Source: Enterobacter ludwigii
GTDB lineage: Bacteria; Pseudomonadota; Gammaproteobacteria; Enterobacterales; Enterobacteriaceae
Length of the DNA stretch: 64,000 nucleotides
Direction: 5' to 3'
NCBI RefSeq assembly: GCF_001750725.1
Contig: NZ_CP017279.1
Span: 4,792,001-4,856,000 of the forward strand
Under the pieces are notes generated by a model. The model was not told the DNA's origin and did not search any database. It saw only the letters and a program-made list of their open reading frames with translations. Shown here piece after piece: positions 26,331-35,081 of the stretch. The translations under genes were made by a program, and so were the position numbers. Every line of letters begins with the position of its first letter. Position 1 is the stretch's first letter.

Positions 26331-27257
26331 TTAATCTAACAAGCTGGAGTTTTTAAGGGCATGAGAAACGTCCGGTAGCATGGGAAAAGAGTTTTGCCCG
26401 CCATATTTCTGTATTGAACAAGAGCTAATTTCAGCAGCAAAGGGGATTCCGTCCGTCAGCGAAAAACCATTAACAATGCAGTAGGCAATACCTCCAATAA
26501 ATGAATCGCCGGCACCGGTGGTATCAACAACATCCGGACAGAATACAGCCGGGAAATGTCGAGTGCCATGTTCCTGGGACAATACCGCCCCTTTTTCACC
26601 GAGGGTAATGATTACCTGTCCCTTCACTCGTTTATGCAGTCCGGTTGCACAAGAATGAGCGTCATCAATCGAAGATACATCGGCACCGCTCATGAAGGCG
26701 GCTTCTGTCTCATTAACAACCAGGTAGTCCACCAGACTCAGGGCGTGGGCGGAGACATCCCGTGCCGGGGCGTTATTAAGGATAATGCGGCAATGGTGGG
26801 TGCTGGCAACGCCGATAATATACTCAACAACGGGGGCCGGAATTTCTGACTGAAGAATAACCAGTGGCTGTCCTTCGAAGAGTGACTCAGTGATGTCATC
26901 TTCACTGATAAGGTAATTAGCGCCTTTGATAATGGTGCTGCAGTAGTCACCTGATTCAAGGATCTGGACGATACCGATACCTGTGGTGGTACCCCGCTTG
27001 TTTACATTCTCTACCGATACATTATTCTCACGTAAAGAGTTGATCAGCTCGCTACCATAAATGTCATTTCCGACACACCCAACCATGCTGACGTTCAGTC
27101 CAAGTCTAGAACACTGCACCGCCTGATTAGCCCCCTTCCCACCTGGCATGAGCATTAACTCATTGCCAGTAAATGTTTCGCCCAGTTCCGGAAGCCGATC
27201 CTGCTGGACTAGAATGTCATAGTTCAGACTACCAATAACGACTACATCACTTTTCAT
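26331..27257 (-). CDS. PfkB/ribokinase-family sugar kinase
   Basis: The 308-aa protein has both PfkB signatures: PGGKGANQAVQCSRLG (38-53) and DTTGAGDSFIGG (245-256) with catalytic base D251. NNAPA near 161 and VVNETEA near 180 are also typical. It phosphorylates a sugar or ketose at a hydroxymethyl group, with ATP. It follows the RpiR-type regulator by 11 bp and is divergent from the isomerase and transporter genes, so it likely acts on the isomerase product. Ribose is possible, but the context suggests another sugar or a polyol-derived ketose. Confidence 0.8.
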   Translation of the reverse strand: MKSDVVVIGSLNYDILVQQDRLPELGETFTGNELMLMPGGKGANQAVQCSRLGLNVSMVGCVGNDIYGSELINSLRENNVSVENVNKRGTTTGIGIVQILESGDYCSTIIKGANYLISEDDITESLFEGQPLVILQSEIPAPVVEYIIGVASTHHCRIILNNAPARDVSAHALSLVDYLVVNETEAAFMSGADVSSIDDAHSCATGLHKRVKGQVIITLGEKGAVLSQEHGTRHFPAVFCPDVVDTTGAGDSFIGGIAYCIVNGFSLTDGIPFAAEISSCSIQKYGGQNSFPMLPDVSHALKNSSLLD

Positions 27258-27268
27258 CTTTTCAACCT

Positions 27269-28150
27269 TTAACTGGCGGTACGCTTGGACGCTACCGCAT
27301 TTCTGGTGCTGAGTAAGCTATTTTTACTTTTGTCACTGGTTTTACTGGCAATAATGGTAAAAATAGCGTCAAGAATATTCAGATGTACTATTCGGGTGGT
27401 AGCATTCTCGCCCGTGATCGGGTTATTTTTTACTGCCGAAATAATTGAATGTCGGGCAATAAGGCTAAGCGGACTGTTCGGATAATTAGTTAAACAAATC
27501 GTTTCTGCGCCGCTCTCATTTGCCATATTTACCATCTGGATAATATCCGACGTTTGTCCGGAGTGGGACACGGCCAGAAGAATATCACCTTGCCGCATCA
27601 GCGATGCAGTCATCAGCTGTTTATGACTATCACTAAATACTGATGAGAAGATACCAATTTTTAGTAGCTTATGATTGAAATCATCACAGATTGCACTTGA
27701 ACCGCCACAGCCAGCAATAAATATTCTGGCTTCTTCAGGCTTATTAATGAATAGATATGCAACCGATTTGATGACGGCACAATCAATGACATTTAACGAT
27801 TCTTGCAGGGCAAGAACAGAATTAAGAAAAGTACTTTCAAGAACACTTTCAACATACTTTTCCGAATCGGGAACAACCGGAATGTCAACAGTGTTTTCAA
27901 CGGCGTTCATGTTATTAGAGACGCTTAACTTCAAATCATGAAACCCGGTAAATCCCAGTTTTTTGGAGACTTTGGTTATACTCGATACGCTAACCTTCAA
28001 ATAATTAGCAATTTCTGTGATTGACATACGTGCCAGGGACTGAGGGTTATCATCTATAAAGCGGGCGATAGCTCTCTCTTTTTTACCTAGTTCAGGAGCC
28101 AGCGTTCTCGCAAGTAAAAATACTTCATTACCCTTCAGCCTGCTGTGCAT
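27269..28150 (-). CDS. MurR/RpiR-family transcription regulator
   Basis: The 293-aa protein has an N-terminal RpiR helix-turn-helix (about 20-85; MSITEIANYLKVSVSSITKV, SKKLGFTGFHDLKLS) and a C-terminal SIS domain (FIAGCGGSSAICDDFNHKLL; LLAVSHSGQTSDI) that binds phosphosugars. It probably represses both itself with the kinase and the divergent isomerase-transporter operon, releasing when a sugar phosphate binds. Two matching 19-bp palindromes in the intergenic region are the likely operators. The last 20 residues are Ser/Ala/Thr-rich. Confidence 0.85.
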   Translation of the reverse strand: MHSRLKGNEVFLLARTLAPELGKKERAIARFIDDNPQSLARMSITEIANYLKVSVSSITKVSKKLGFTGFHDLKLSVSNNMNAVENTVDIPVVPDSEKYVESVLESTFLNSVLALQESLNVIDCAVIKSVAYLFINKPEEARIFIAGCGGSSAICDDFNHKLLKIGIFSSVFSDSHKQLMTASLMRQGDILLAVSHSGQTSDIIQMVNMANESGAETICLTNYPNSPLSLIARHSIISAVKNNPITGENATTRIVHLNILDAIFTIIASKTSDKSKNSLLSTRNAVASKRTAS

Positions 28151-28242
28151 AACCCCTCCTGTAAATGTGAAAACGAAATTAGCACGACAAAATGATATGA
28201 AATGTTATCTGGGTCACATCCTATAAAATACTTTACTAATGT

Positions 28243-28304
28243 ATTTTACTCTCAGTAAAATATTCATCTGGTTAATTGGTATGAAATTTTACAGTCAGTA
28301 AAAT
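28243..28304. promoter_or_regulatory. Tandem palindromic operators of the sugar locus
   Basis: ATTTTACT-CTC-AGTAAAAT (28243-28261) is a perfect palindrome. ATTTTACA-GTC-AGTAAAAT (28286-28304) differs at one position. Their centres are 43 bp apart, about four helical turns, so two dimers could lie on one DNA face. A further half-site, ATTTTACTGG, is at 28331. They sit between the RpiR gene and the isomerase gene, where both promoters must be. Confidence 0.75.
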
Positions 28305-28466
28305 TAAATTTTAATGCGTTGATTTTAAATGATTTTACTGGAAATGAAGTTTTTATGTCTGAGCGGTATAATTTTATTTATTTGCAGTAATATTTTCCCG
28401 CTTCTATTTACTGAGATGAAATTCAATCTTATAAAAACACCTGGAATACAAAACAAGGTGACTGCA

Positions 28467-29420
28467 ATGAAATTTTCCTCCCGAATTAATTCTTTCCGTT
28501 CAAGACCTGAACTATTCGATGCGAAAAACAAAATGGATACGTGTGATCTCATTACCCGTATGGGTAGTGTGGAAGGATTAACACATATCGAACTTAACTA
28601 TCCTGAGCATTTTATTGGCCAGGATAAAGAACTGATTAAAAAATGTATTGCTGATAATGGTCTGCAGGTAGGTGGTATTGCGCTGCGCTACAATAAAGAC
28701 TTTATTGATGGCGAGTTTACCAACCCGAATCCTGCGTTGCGCAGTAAAGCCATTGAGACGACGCTGGAAGCCGCTGAGATGTGTAAATTTCTCGAGGGCA
28801 ATACCGTCACCTTATGGTTTGGATATGACGGCTATGATTACCCGTTCCAGCAAGATTACTTCCGCGCGTATGAGCTGCTCGTTGATGCCTTACGCATCGT
28901 GACCCAGGCACATGGGGATATGCAGTTCAGCTTTGAATACAAACCTTATGAGCCGCGTACTTTCTCCTTTATTGGGGATGTTTCCTCAACCTTGATGTTG
29001 ATTGATGATGTTGGCAGTGACAATCTGGGTATCACCCTCGATTTCTGCCATATGATAATGAAGAAGGAAAATCCGGCCTTCTCCCTGTTCCAGTCAGCTC
29101 GTAAAAACCGCCTCGTCGGTTTCCATCTTAATGACGGCTACGGTCATTTCGATGATGGCCTGATGCTGGGTTCCGTACATCTCCTCCAGACTCTGGAATA
29201 TATCTACTACGCGAAACGCGTTGGTTTTAGTGGCCTGATTTATTTCGATACCTTCCCGAGCCGCGAAGATCCGGTCGCGGAGTGCGCTCAGAATATCCGT
29301 ATGTATAAAGCACTGTCTGACTTTATTGACCGTCTCAGCATTCCTGAAATTGAGCAAATGATCCAAAGCCAGGACGCCCTGAAAGTACAGGGTATGTTAC
29401 TGAAAATGATCGCCGAATAA
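28467..29420 (+). CDS. TIM-barrel sugar isomerase/epimerase
   Basis: The 317-aa protein (start at 28467 behind AAGGTGA) fits the xylose-isomerase-like TIM-barrel superfamily. Likely metal ligands are E157 (FSFEYKP), D192 (ITLDFCH), H220 (GFHLNDG) and D261 (IYFDTFPSRED). An E-D-H-D set resembles the L-rhamnose isomerase branch rather than the E-D-H-E of ketose 3-epimerases. It would convert an aldose to a ketose or epimerise a ketose before kinase action. The longer upstream frame from 28329 lies across the operators and is rejected. Confidence 0.75.
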   Translation: MKFSSRINSFRSRPELFDAKNKMDTCDLITRMGSVEGLTHIELNYPEHFIGQDKELIKKCIADNGLQVGGIALRYNKDFIDGEFTNPNPALRSKAIETTLEAAEMCKFLEGNTVTLWFGYDGYDYPFQQDYFRAYELLVDALRIVTQAHGDMQFSFEYKPYEPRTFSFIGDVSSTLMLIDDVGSDNLGITLDFCHMIMKKENPAFSLFQSARKNRLVGFHLNDGYGHFDDGLMLGSVHLLQTLEYIYYAKRVGFSGLIYFDTFPSREDPVAECAQNIRMYKALSDFIDRLSIPEIEQMIQSQDALKVQGMLLKMIAE

Positions 29421-29483
29421 TTAAAACAACCCGAACCTTACCTCGTATCCGCGACCAGTCAGTGTCTGACACTGGAGGGAAAT

Positions 29484-30719
29484 ATGTTTGAAAAGATAGG
29501 GTTACCCAGGAATTTATTATGGGGATATATCGGCCTGACCATCTTTATGATTGGCGATGGTGTTGAGCAGGCGTGGATCTCAATCTGGCTTGTAGAGAAG
29601 GGGCTGTCTGTTGCACAGGCATCCTACCTGATCACCGCGTATGGTGTTACTGTTACGCTGGCAGCCTGGGTTACTGGCGTTCTGGTTCAGACGCTAGGCC
29701 CGCGTAAAGTCATGTTTTACGGTCTGGTAACCTTTATCATTGGCAGTATCGGTTTTATCAGTGTTGGCCTTAAACACATGGAAATGGCGTGGATGCTTCC
29801 TTTCTACGCATTACGCGGGATTGGATATCCTCTGTTCGCTTACTCATTCCTGATATGGATTAACTACAGCACGCCTGTTGCGCGCAGGGCGACTGCAGTT
29901 GGCTGGTTCTGGTTTACGTTCTCATTAGGGCTGAGTGTGATTGGGCCCTTCTTCTCTTCGATGGCGTTACCGGTGCTGGGTGAGATCCACGTGCTCTGGG
30001 TCGGCTTACTGTTTGTCCTGGTCGGGTCTGTTCTCGGGATCTGGGTCAACCGTGATGTTGTTCCTGCTTCAGAAATTCACCCATTCAGCGCGGGTGAATT
30101 ACTGAAAGGGATCACCATTCTGCAGCGGCCGGTCATCGCGATGGGCCTGGTGGTGAAATCCGTAAACGGTATCGCGCAGTACGGGCTGGCCACCTTCCTG
30201 CCTCTGTACCTGATCAGTTATGGCTACAGTAAAACAGAGTGGCTGCATATGTGGTCTGCAGTATTCCTGGTGGCTATTTTTGCCAATCTGTTCTTTGGGT
30301 TCTTTGGTGACAAATTTGGCTGGCGGAAAACCATTATGTGGGTCGGGGGATTTGGTTATGCCGCTGTTCTCATTCTGGTGTGGGCGGTCCCCCAGGTACT
30401 GGGTCATAATTTCTATGTGATGGCATTTGTACTTTGCCTTTGCGGCGTGACCATGGCGGGCTATGTTCCTTTGTCAGCGTTATTTCCGATGCTTGCCCCG
30501 GACAGTAAAGGAGCCGCTATGTCAGTACTGAACCTTGGTGCAGGCCTGGGAGCCTTCATCGCTCCCGCTATTACAGCATTGTTCTATTCATCTCTTGGCG
30601 CAGGTGGTGTTCTAGGCATCTATGCCGGTTTATATATCCTCAGTGGCGTGCTTACACCTTTCCTCAAAACGCCGGAGGAGCTTAATCAGCAGGCTGAACT
30701 GAAAGATAAGGTCGCATAA
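29484..30719 (+). CDS. RbtT/DalT/CsbX-type MFS polyol transporter
   Basis: The 411-aa protein has about 12 hydrophobic helices and the early motif LWGYIGLTIFMIGDGVEQAW, characteristic of ribitol and D-arabinitol permeases (RbtT, DalT) and CsbX. Other landmarks are ALRGIGYPLFAYSFL, ATFLPLYLISYGYSKTEWL and SALFPMLAPDSKGAAMSVLN. It brings in an unphosphorylated polyol or sugar by proton symport. It follows the isomerase by 63 bp with GGAGGGA as ribosome site and shares its operon. No dehydrogenase is nearby, so a free aldose or ketose may be the true substrate. Confidence 0.75.
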   Translation: MFEKIGLPRNLLWGYIGLTIFMIGDGVEQAWISIWLVEKGLSVAQASYLITAYGVTVTLAAWVTGVLVQTLGPRKVMFYGLVTFIIGSIGFISVGLKHMEMAWMLPFYALRGIGYPLFAYSFLIWINYSTPVARRATAVGWFWFTFSLGLSVIGPFFSSMALPVLGEIHVLWVGLLFVLVGSVLGIWVNRDVVPASEIHPFSAGELLKGITILQRPVIAMGLVVKSVNGIAQYGLATFLPLYLISYGYSKTEWLHMWSAVFLVAIFANLFFGFFGDKFGWRKTIMWVGGFGYAAVLILVWAVPQVLGHNFYVMAFVLCLCGVTMAGYVPLSALFPMLAPDSKGAAMSVLNLGAGLGAFIAPAITALFYSSLGAGGVLGIYAGLYILSGVLTPFLKTPEELNQQAELKDKVA

Positions 30720-30738
30720 TCGGGTGTAACTTTACTAC

Positions 30739-30762
30739 AAGGTCCGGGTAATCCCGGGCCTT
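30739..30762 (+). terminator. Hairpin after the transporter gene
   Basis: AAGGTCCGGG-TAAT-CCCGGGCCTT pairs over 10 bp with one G-T wobble and starts 20 bp after the stop. No T-run follows, so it may be a weak or Rho-assisted terminator. A second stem, GTCTGCTTT/AAAGCAGAC, lies at 30889-30922. Confidence 0.45.
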
Positions 30763-30971
30763 AGTGAATCGCCACGGGTTTAACCGACATCCAGCCAGCT
30801 TTTGAACCGTTATGACTTCTTTAAGATTATTTATAATTTTTTAGTTGACCAGGCACTCAAAATTTAACGTTATTGGGTTAGACGGAAGGTCTGCTTTTGG
30901 CACTAAACGGGCTAAAGCAGACTGATTTGATGAGATAAGGGTATAGATGAATTCTCCATACCCTTAAACGA

Positions 30972-31100
30972 TTACTTCCCAGTTGATTTGCTTGGTTTCA
31001 GTCCTGGGGTATTGCCGGGTGTATCCTTATTATCACGTCTGCGTTGATCGGGTTTTCCTGTTGATTTTGCGATTGGTTTTGGACCAGGTTTAAGCCCCAT
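30972..31100 (-). CDS. Short Lys/Pro-rich peptide gene (42 aa)
   Basis: A strong AAGGAG lies 7 bases before the ATG at 31098-31100. The peptide starts MGLKPGPKPIAKSTGKPDQR and ends PGLKPSKSTGK, with a repeated GLKP and KSTGK pair at each end, and is very basic. I have no family for it. The ribosome site and internal repeat support a real gene, but the size makes it uncertain. Apart from this frame and two hairpins, 30720-31314 appears empty. Confidence 0.4.
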   Translation of the reverse strand: MGLKPGPKPIAKSTGKPDQRRRDNKDTPGNTPGLKPSKSTGK

Positions 31101-31314
31101 AATCATACTCCTTAGCCATGTCAGAGGTTATTCCTCAGTGTGGATATAAGGGGAGCGGTAAGAATTATCAAGCTTGGATGGGCGGTGAAAAGTGACTGCT
31201 TGACTATTATGTGAGCAATGTCAGATTTTAACACATAGCGGCCAGCCCATTACTGAAGTTAGCCAAAAATGAGTCGCGATGAGCCCTCAATAATGAGGGC
31301 CACCTCGGAGATTG

Positions 31315-34300
31315 TTAGGCTGATTTCGCCAATTGCCGATGCAGGACCTGAAGGCTAGTTCCCGCCCCTGCCCATGCAGCAGCCGAGCCGACCACATACA
31401 GGTTTTGCTTGGCGCGTGAGACGGCTACATTGATTATGTTTGGTGGGCTTGCCGCCCACTGACGTGCCCTTTGCTGACTCGCTTTCGGCGCACCCAGCAA
31501 CAGGATTACCGTGTCCGCCTCTCGGCCCTGGAACGTGTGGATTGTGCCTACACGATCACGGCACCATTCATCCAGCTTTACGCCGAACGTTCGCAGCAGA
31601 TCAGTTTCACTGTCGAGACGCCGACGCATGTTCTGCTCTACGATCTTGAATGGTGTGATGATAAATACGTCCGGATTTGTAATGCCCGATGCTGCCAGCT
31701 CTTTGAGCATTCGCACAACCGCTTCGCCCTCGTCGGGACACCACTTCGTCTCAGCATCGCCATTGATATCCACCCAGTGAGATCTCCCCAAAGCCGAGCC
31801 GATAGATCCGGGTTTTTTAGGCCCGACAGCATGGACCATCTGCCCGGCATAGGCGATGGAGTTAGAAACATCAAACATTGGGTTCTGGCAACGCCTGTGA
31901 ACGAGCAATGGCAGCCCGACTTCTCGATCACCTACGTCCATGACGAAGGTGGATTTGAAGCGCGATGCCTGATCAGCAAGGGTCTGCGTAGATGCTGCGG
32001 GGGCAGACCATTCGACTTGGTCAATGTCAAAGAACTTGCAGATTTCGGCGTTCAGCTTTTCAGGAAGTGAAACTACAGGTGGGATTTGCAACGGGTCACC
32101 TACCACGATGGAGCGCTTTGCCCGCATGATAGCTCCAACTGCTGCCTGAGGAACGGCTTGGCCCGCTTCATCTACCAGAAGCCAACCAATGCTCTCTGGT
32201 GGCAGATCCCCGAACATCGTCCGAACAGAGGCGAATGTCGTGGACACGGTCGGCACAACCACGAAAAGGCTTGACCAAAGGTCGGGGAGAAGTTCACGGT
32301 GAGCGGAAGACTGGAAGGCACCAGCTACCATGCCTGACATCAATAACCCAAGATTGTGTTGCAAGCGGCTGGCCGAAGCATCGATGAACGTTTTATGCAC
32401 AGTCAGGGCAGCGGCGAAAAGATCCTCCCGCAGGCGATGAACCTCATCGGGAAGCCAGGGTGCAGTGAGGTGGATAGCCTCGTGCTCGAGCTCGAAGAAC
32501 CTCGCATCAACGACCCTGTCTCCCATACGGTTTCGTGCCTGTGCCTCGGTTGCCTTCAATTCCGAGACAGCCTGACATTTGCTGGAAATTTCCTGGTCGA
32601 GTTGCTGTAACTGGGACTCAGTATTGCCCCACTCAGCCCTTGCAAGCTCTAGGGCACCGTCCGTCCCCTGCGCCCGTATGACTGATTGCTGCAAGGTCGC
32701 CGAGAGCTTCTGCAGTGTCGATCTCCACGACTTCCAGGCCGCAGTCGCAAACAAACGGGAGAAGAAACCTGGACGGCAAGCAAGATGGCTGTCGAGCATG
32801 ATCTTGTCCTGCTCGATCTGCGATTTTGCCTTCTCATGCTCTCGTTGGCAGGATTCAGCAGTCTTGTGTGCCTCTTCGACGGCTTCATTCAGACTCGGTC
32901 GACGCTGTTCAGCTCTTTGAAGTTCGGTGATCGCTCCCTTGAGCGCCTGGATATCCCGTCGCATCTCTTCGATGCTGGCGATTTCGGCGTCTACCGTCTC
33001 CTTAAGTTTAAGAAAGGCGGTTCGCGCTTTCTGCCAGGCCGCAGCAGCATCCGCTTCGTTGGTGCTGGGCCGCTCATTGACAACCACGCTGGGCATCACG
33101 CGATCGATGGTTTCGCCAGTTCGCTCGTCCTTGAGCTCACGCATGACATTTATGCCGCGAGCTGCTTTCAGGTAGGTAAGGAAACCACCGTCTTCATTCC
33201 ACCAGAAACCTTGCTGAAACGCGCCTCGGTTGCTGCTCTTGCCGAGAGCTGCGGCGATCAACCCCCAGGTTTCGACAGTGTCGGAGGGGATGCCCCCCTC
33301 GGCCTCGGCTTCGAAATAGCCGGCGCGTTTGGGATTCGCAATCAGATCGCTGATGGACCGGAAGTAGGCGATCTGTTCATGGCGACCATTGGCTTCCTTG
33401 AGAGGAAGCTCTTTACTGACGTTTTCGACCGCTTTGTTATTGGAGGAGGCTACGACGATCTCATGGCCCTTCAAGGATGCATGTAACTTGTAGAAGTGCA
33501 GGAATGCATTGGAACCGAATGCCAGCTTCTCGCCTGTTGTGGAAAAGGCATCCTGCGGTTTGTTGAAGCCGGACATCGCCGTGGCCCGATCGAGAATGCA
33601 TCCAACGACGATATCCCGGAGAAGAGTGGTCTTTCCGGTTCCCGGAGGCCCATTGACGCCGATGATACCTGGAGCATCATTCAGCTCAGCACGCGCCGCA
33701 TTCACGGCAGCCTGTTGAAGCAGCACCAGTGGATGGCCGCCTTTCGAAGGCCAACGAGCCTGCGGCATGAGCGACGGTGCGACGAACGGCTCAACTGCGG
33801 AAATGGGCGATAGCACGTCGATTTTCTGGTCAGGTCTTCCAATTCCCATGTAGCGGCGCAAACCGGTTCCGGCTTTGCCCGTCTCGAGCAATTTGGTTGC
33901 TTCACCGAGATCTTCAAGATAGAAGGAATTCAGTAACGAAGGTTCAGGCGGCGCCTTAGCCTTGAAATGATGAAACACCTTAATCGCGAATGTGGGTGGC
34001 TCAACCAAATGCTCGGGTACACTGAACTGCGATACAAGCCATTTATAAGCGTTATGAACAACATTCAGATCGATCGGTATGGGTTCTCCATCTTTGTTGT
34101 GGTGGCGAACCATTCGATCCAGATGCTCGATAATGCGCGGCTCAACATTCGGCCAATTCCCTAAACTCCCAAGCTTCAGATCGAGAGCCGGCTTGAGTGC
34201 CCAGGCAAAACTGGACACGGCAACGCCTTTGTCCTCAAGCACAAAGCCTTCTTTGTCGATCAGGATCGAGCCGATGGCCGCTTTCTTACCGTCCGGGCGT

Positions 34301-34944
34301 GAACGCTCCTCATCCTCGCCAAAAACCTTGACCAGCTCGTCCGTCGCCTTGTCGAGAGCGATGGAGCCGAGGACGACCTCGAAATAAAGCTTATAACTGG
34401 GCTTGCTGCGGGCATTTGGTCCCCATGGAACACCTCGCTCCAATAGAGCAACCCTAGAGCGGTCGCCGGTTGCCATATCCTCTGGGCGTTTATAAGCTTG
34501 AGGCGACAGTGCTTCGAGGGCTGTCCATGCTGCCAGTATTGCTCGCGCATCATTCGCCTTACCTGATGGAGAAAAAGACGGGATCGGACCAAGGTCGATT
34601 TGGTCTTTGTCGAATTGCTCTCGTATGGCAGAGTCTGGGATGGCCTTCAGTTGAAGTTGCTCTTCCGCAGCAGGCGAATTGTGGGGCACAACTCGAGAAG
34701 ATTGAATGGACACCGAATCGGGATGGTGTGTTGATGGGCTGGAAGCCGACATGGCGACCACGCTGTGGCCGCTTAGTGCAAATAGAGATTGCTCGATTTT
34801 AGCCGTCAGCGTCCGCGCCCTGGCAGTGTTGCGAAAGGTCAGCTCGCTCAACAACTGTTCAAGTTCGCTAACATTGTTGCTGGACTGCTCGAAGATTGCT
34901 TCCAGATCGAAGATTGATTTTTGCGCATACTGCCGTGTCTTCAT
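31315..34944 (-). CDS. Large SF1 helicase with a long insertion (1209 aa)
   Basis: Superfamily 1 (UPF1/DNA2-like) motifs are present: motif I NGPPGTGKTTLL near residue 430, motif II LLVDEAGQA near 925, motif III GDPLQIPPVV, motif V GTIHTFQGREADTVIL and motif VI NVAVSRAKQNLYVVG. About 490 residues separate motifs I and II and include coiled-coil-like stretches (EEMRRDIQALKGAITELQRA). The N-terminal 400 residues are unassigned. It is a lone gene next to the integrase, the usual cargo slot, so a phage-defence or mobile-element role is likely but not shown. Base composition looks more GC-rich than the flanking cargo, which suggests separate acquisition. Confidence 0.75.
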   Translation of the reverse strand: MKTRQYAQKSIFDLEAIFEQSSNNVSELEQLLSELTFRNTARARTLTAKIEQSLFALSGHSVVAMSASSPSTHHPDSVSIQSSRVVPHNSPAAEEQLQLKAIPDSAIREQFDKDQIDLGPIPSFSPSGKANDARAILAAWTALEALSPQAYKRPEDMATGDRSRVALLERGVPWGPNARSKPSYKLYFEVVLGSIALDKATDELVKVFGEDEERSRPDGKKAAIGSILIDKEGFVLEDKGVAVSSFAWALKPALDLKLGSLGNWPNVEPRIIEHLDRMVRHHNKDGEPIPIDLNVVHNAYKWLVSQFSVPEHLVEPPTFAIKVFHHFKAKAPPEPSLLNSFYLEDLGEATKLLETGKAGTGLRRYMGIGRPDQKIDVLSPISAVEPFVAPSLMPQARWPSKGGHPLVLLQQAAVNAARAELNDAPGIIGVNGPPGTGKTTLLRDIVVGCILDRATAMSGFNKPQDAFSTTGEKLAFGSNAFLHFYKLHASLKGHEIVVASSNNKAVENVSKELPLKEANGRHEQIAYFRSISDLIANPKRAGYFEAEAEGGIPSDTVETWGLIAAALGKSSNRGAFQQGFWWNEDGGFLTYLKAARGINVMRELKDERTGETIDRVMPSVVVNERPSTNEADAAAAWQKARTAFLKLKETVDAEIASIEEMRRDIQALKGAITELQRAEQRRPSLNEAVEEAHKTAESCQREHEKAKSQIEQDKIMLDSHLACRPGFFSRLFATAAWKSWRSTLQKLSATLQQSVIRAQGTDGALELARAEWGNTESQLQQLDQEISSKCQAVSELKATEAQARNRMGDRVVDARFFELEHEAIHLTAPWLPDEVHRLREDLFAAALTVHKTFIDASASRLQHNLGLLMSGMVAGAFQSSAHRELLPDLWSSLFVVVPTVSTTFASVRTMFGDLPPESIGWLLVDEAGQAVPQAAVGAIMRAKRSIVVGDPLQIPPVVSLPEKLNAEICKFFDIDQVEWSAPAASTQTLADQASRFKSTFVMDVGDREVGLPLLVHRRCQNPMFDVSNSIAYAGQMVHAVGPKKPGSIGSALGRSHWVDINGDAETKWCPDEGEAVVRMLKELAASGITNPDVFIITPFKIVEQNMRRRLDSETDLLRTFGVKLDEWCRDRVGTIHTFQGREADTVILLLGAPKASQQRARQWAASPPNIINVAVSRAKQNLYVVGSAAAWAGAGTSLQVLHRQLAKSA

Positions 34945-35081
34945 TTATTTCTGCGGCTCCATATCCCTTCAATTAAGAGATATTATGCTAATTAGCTTGA
35001 TTTCTAAAACTATTAGCTTTCGCTTGAAATATAAATTCTCATCTGGCCACTACTAAAGTGGGAACTGTCATTAATTATCCG

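Noticed and set aside
28329..28466. Extended N-terminus for the isomerase (start at 28329).
   Set aside because: It would overlap the operator half-site and lacks a ribosome site; the ATG at 28467 has AAGGTGA at proper spacing and starts the homologous part.
32686..33486. A 266-codon plus-strand frame inside the helicase gene.
   Set aside because: It is antisense to a long gene with complete helicase motifs; the open frame follows from the codon bias of the real gene.
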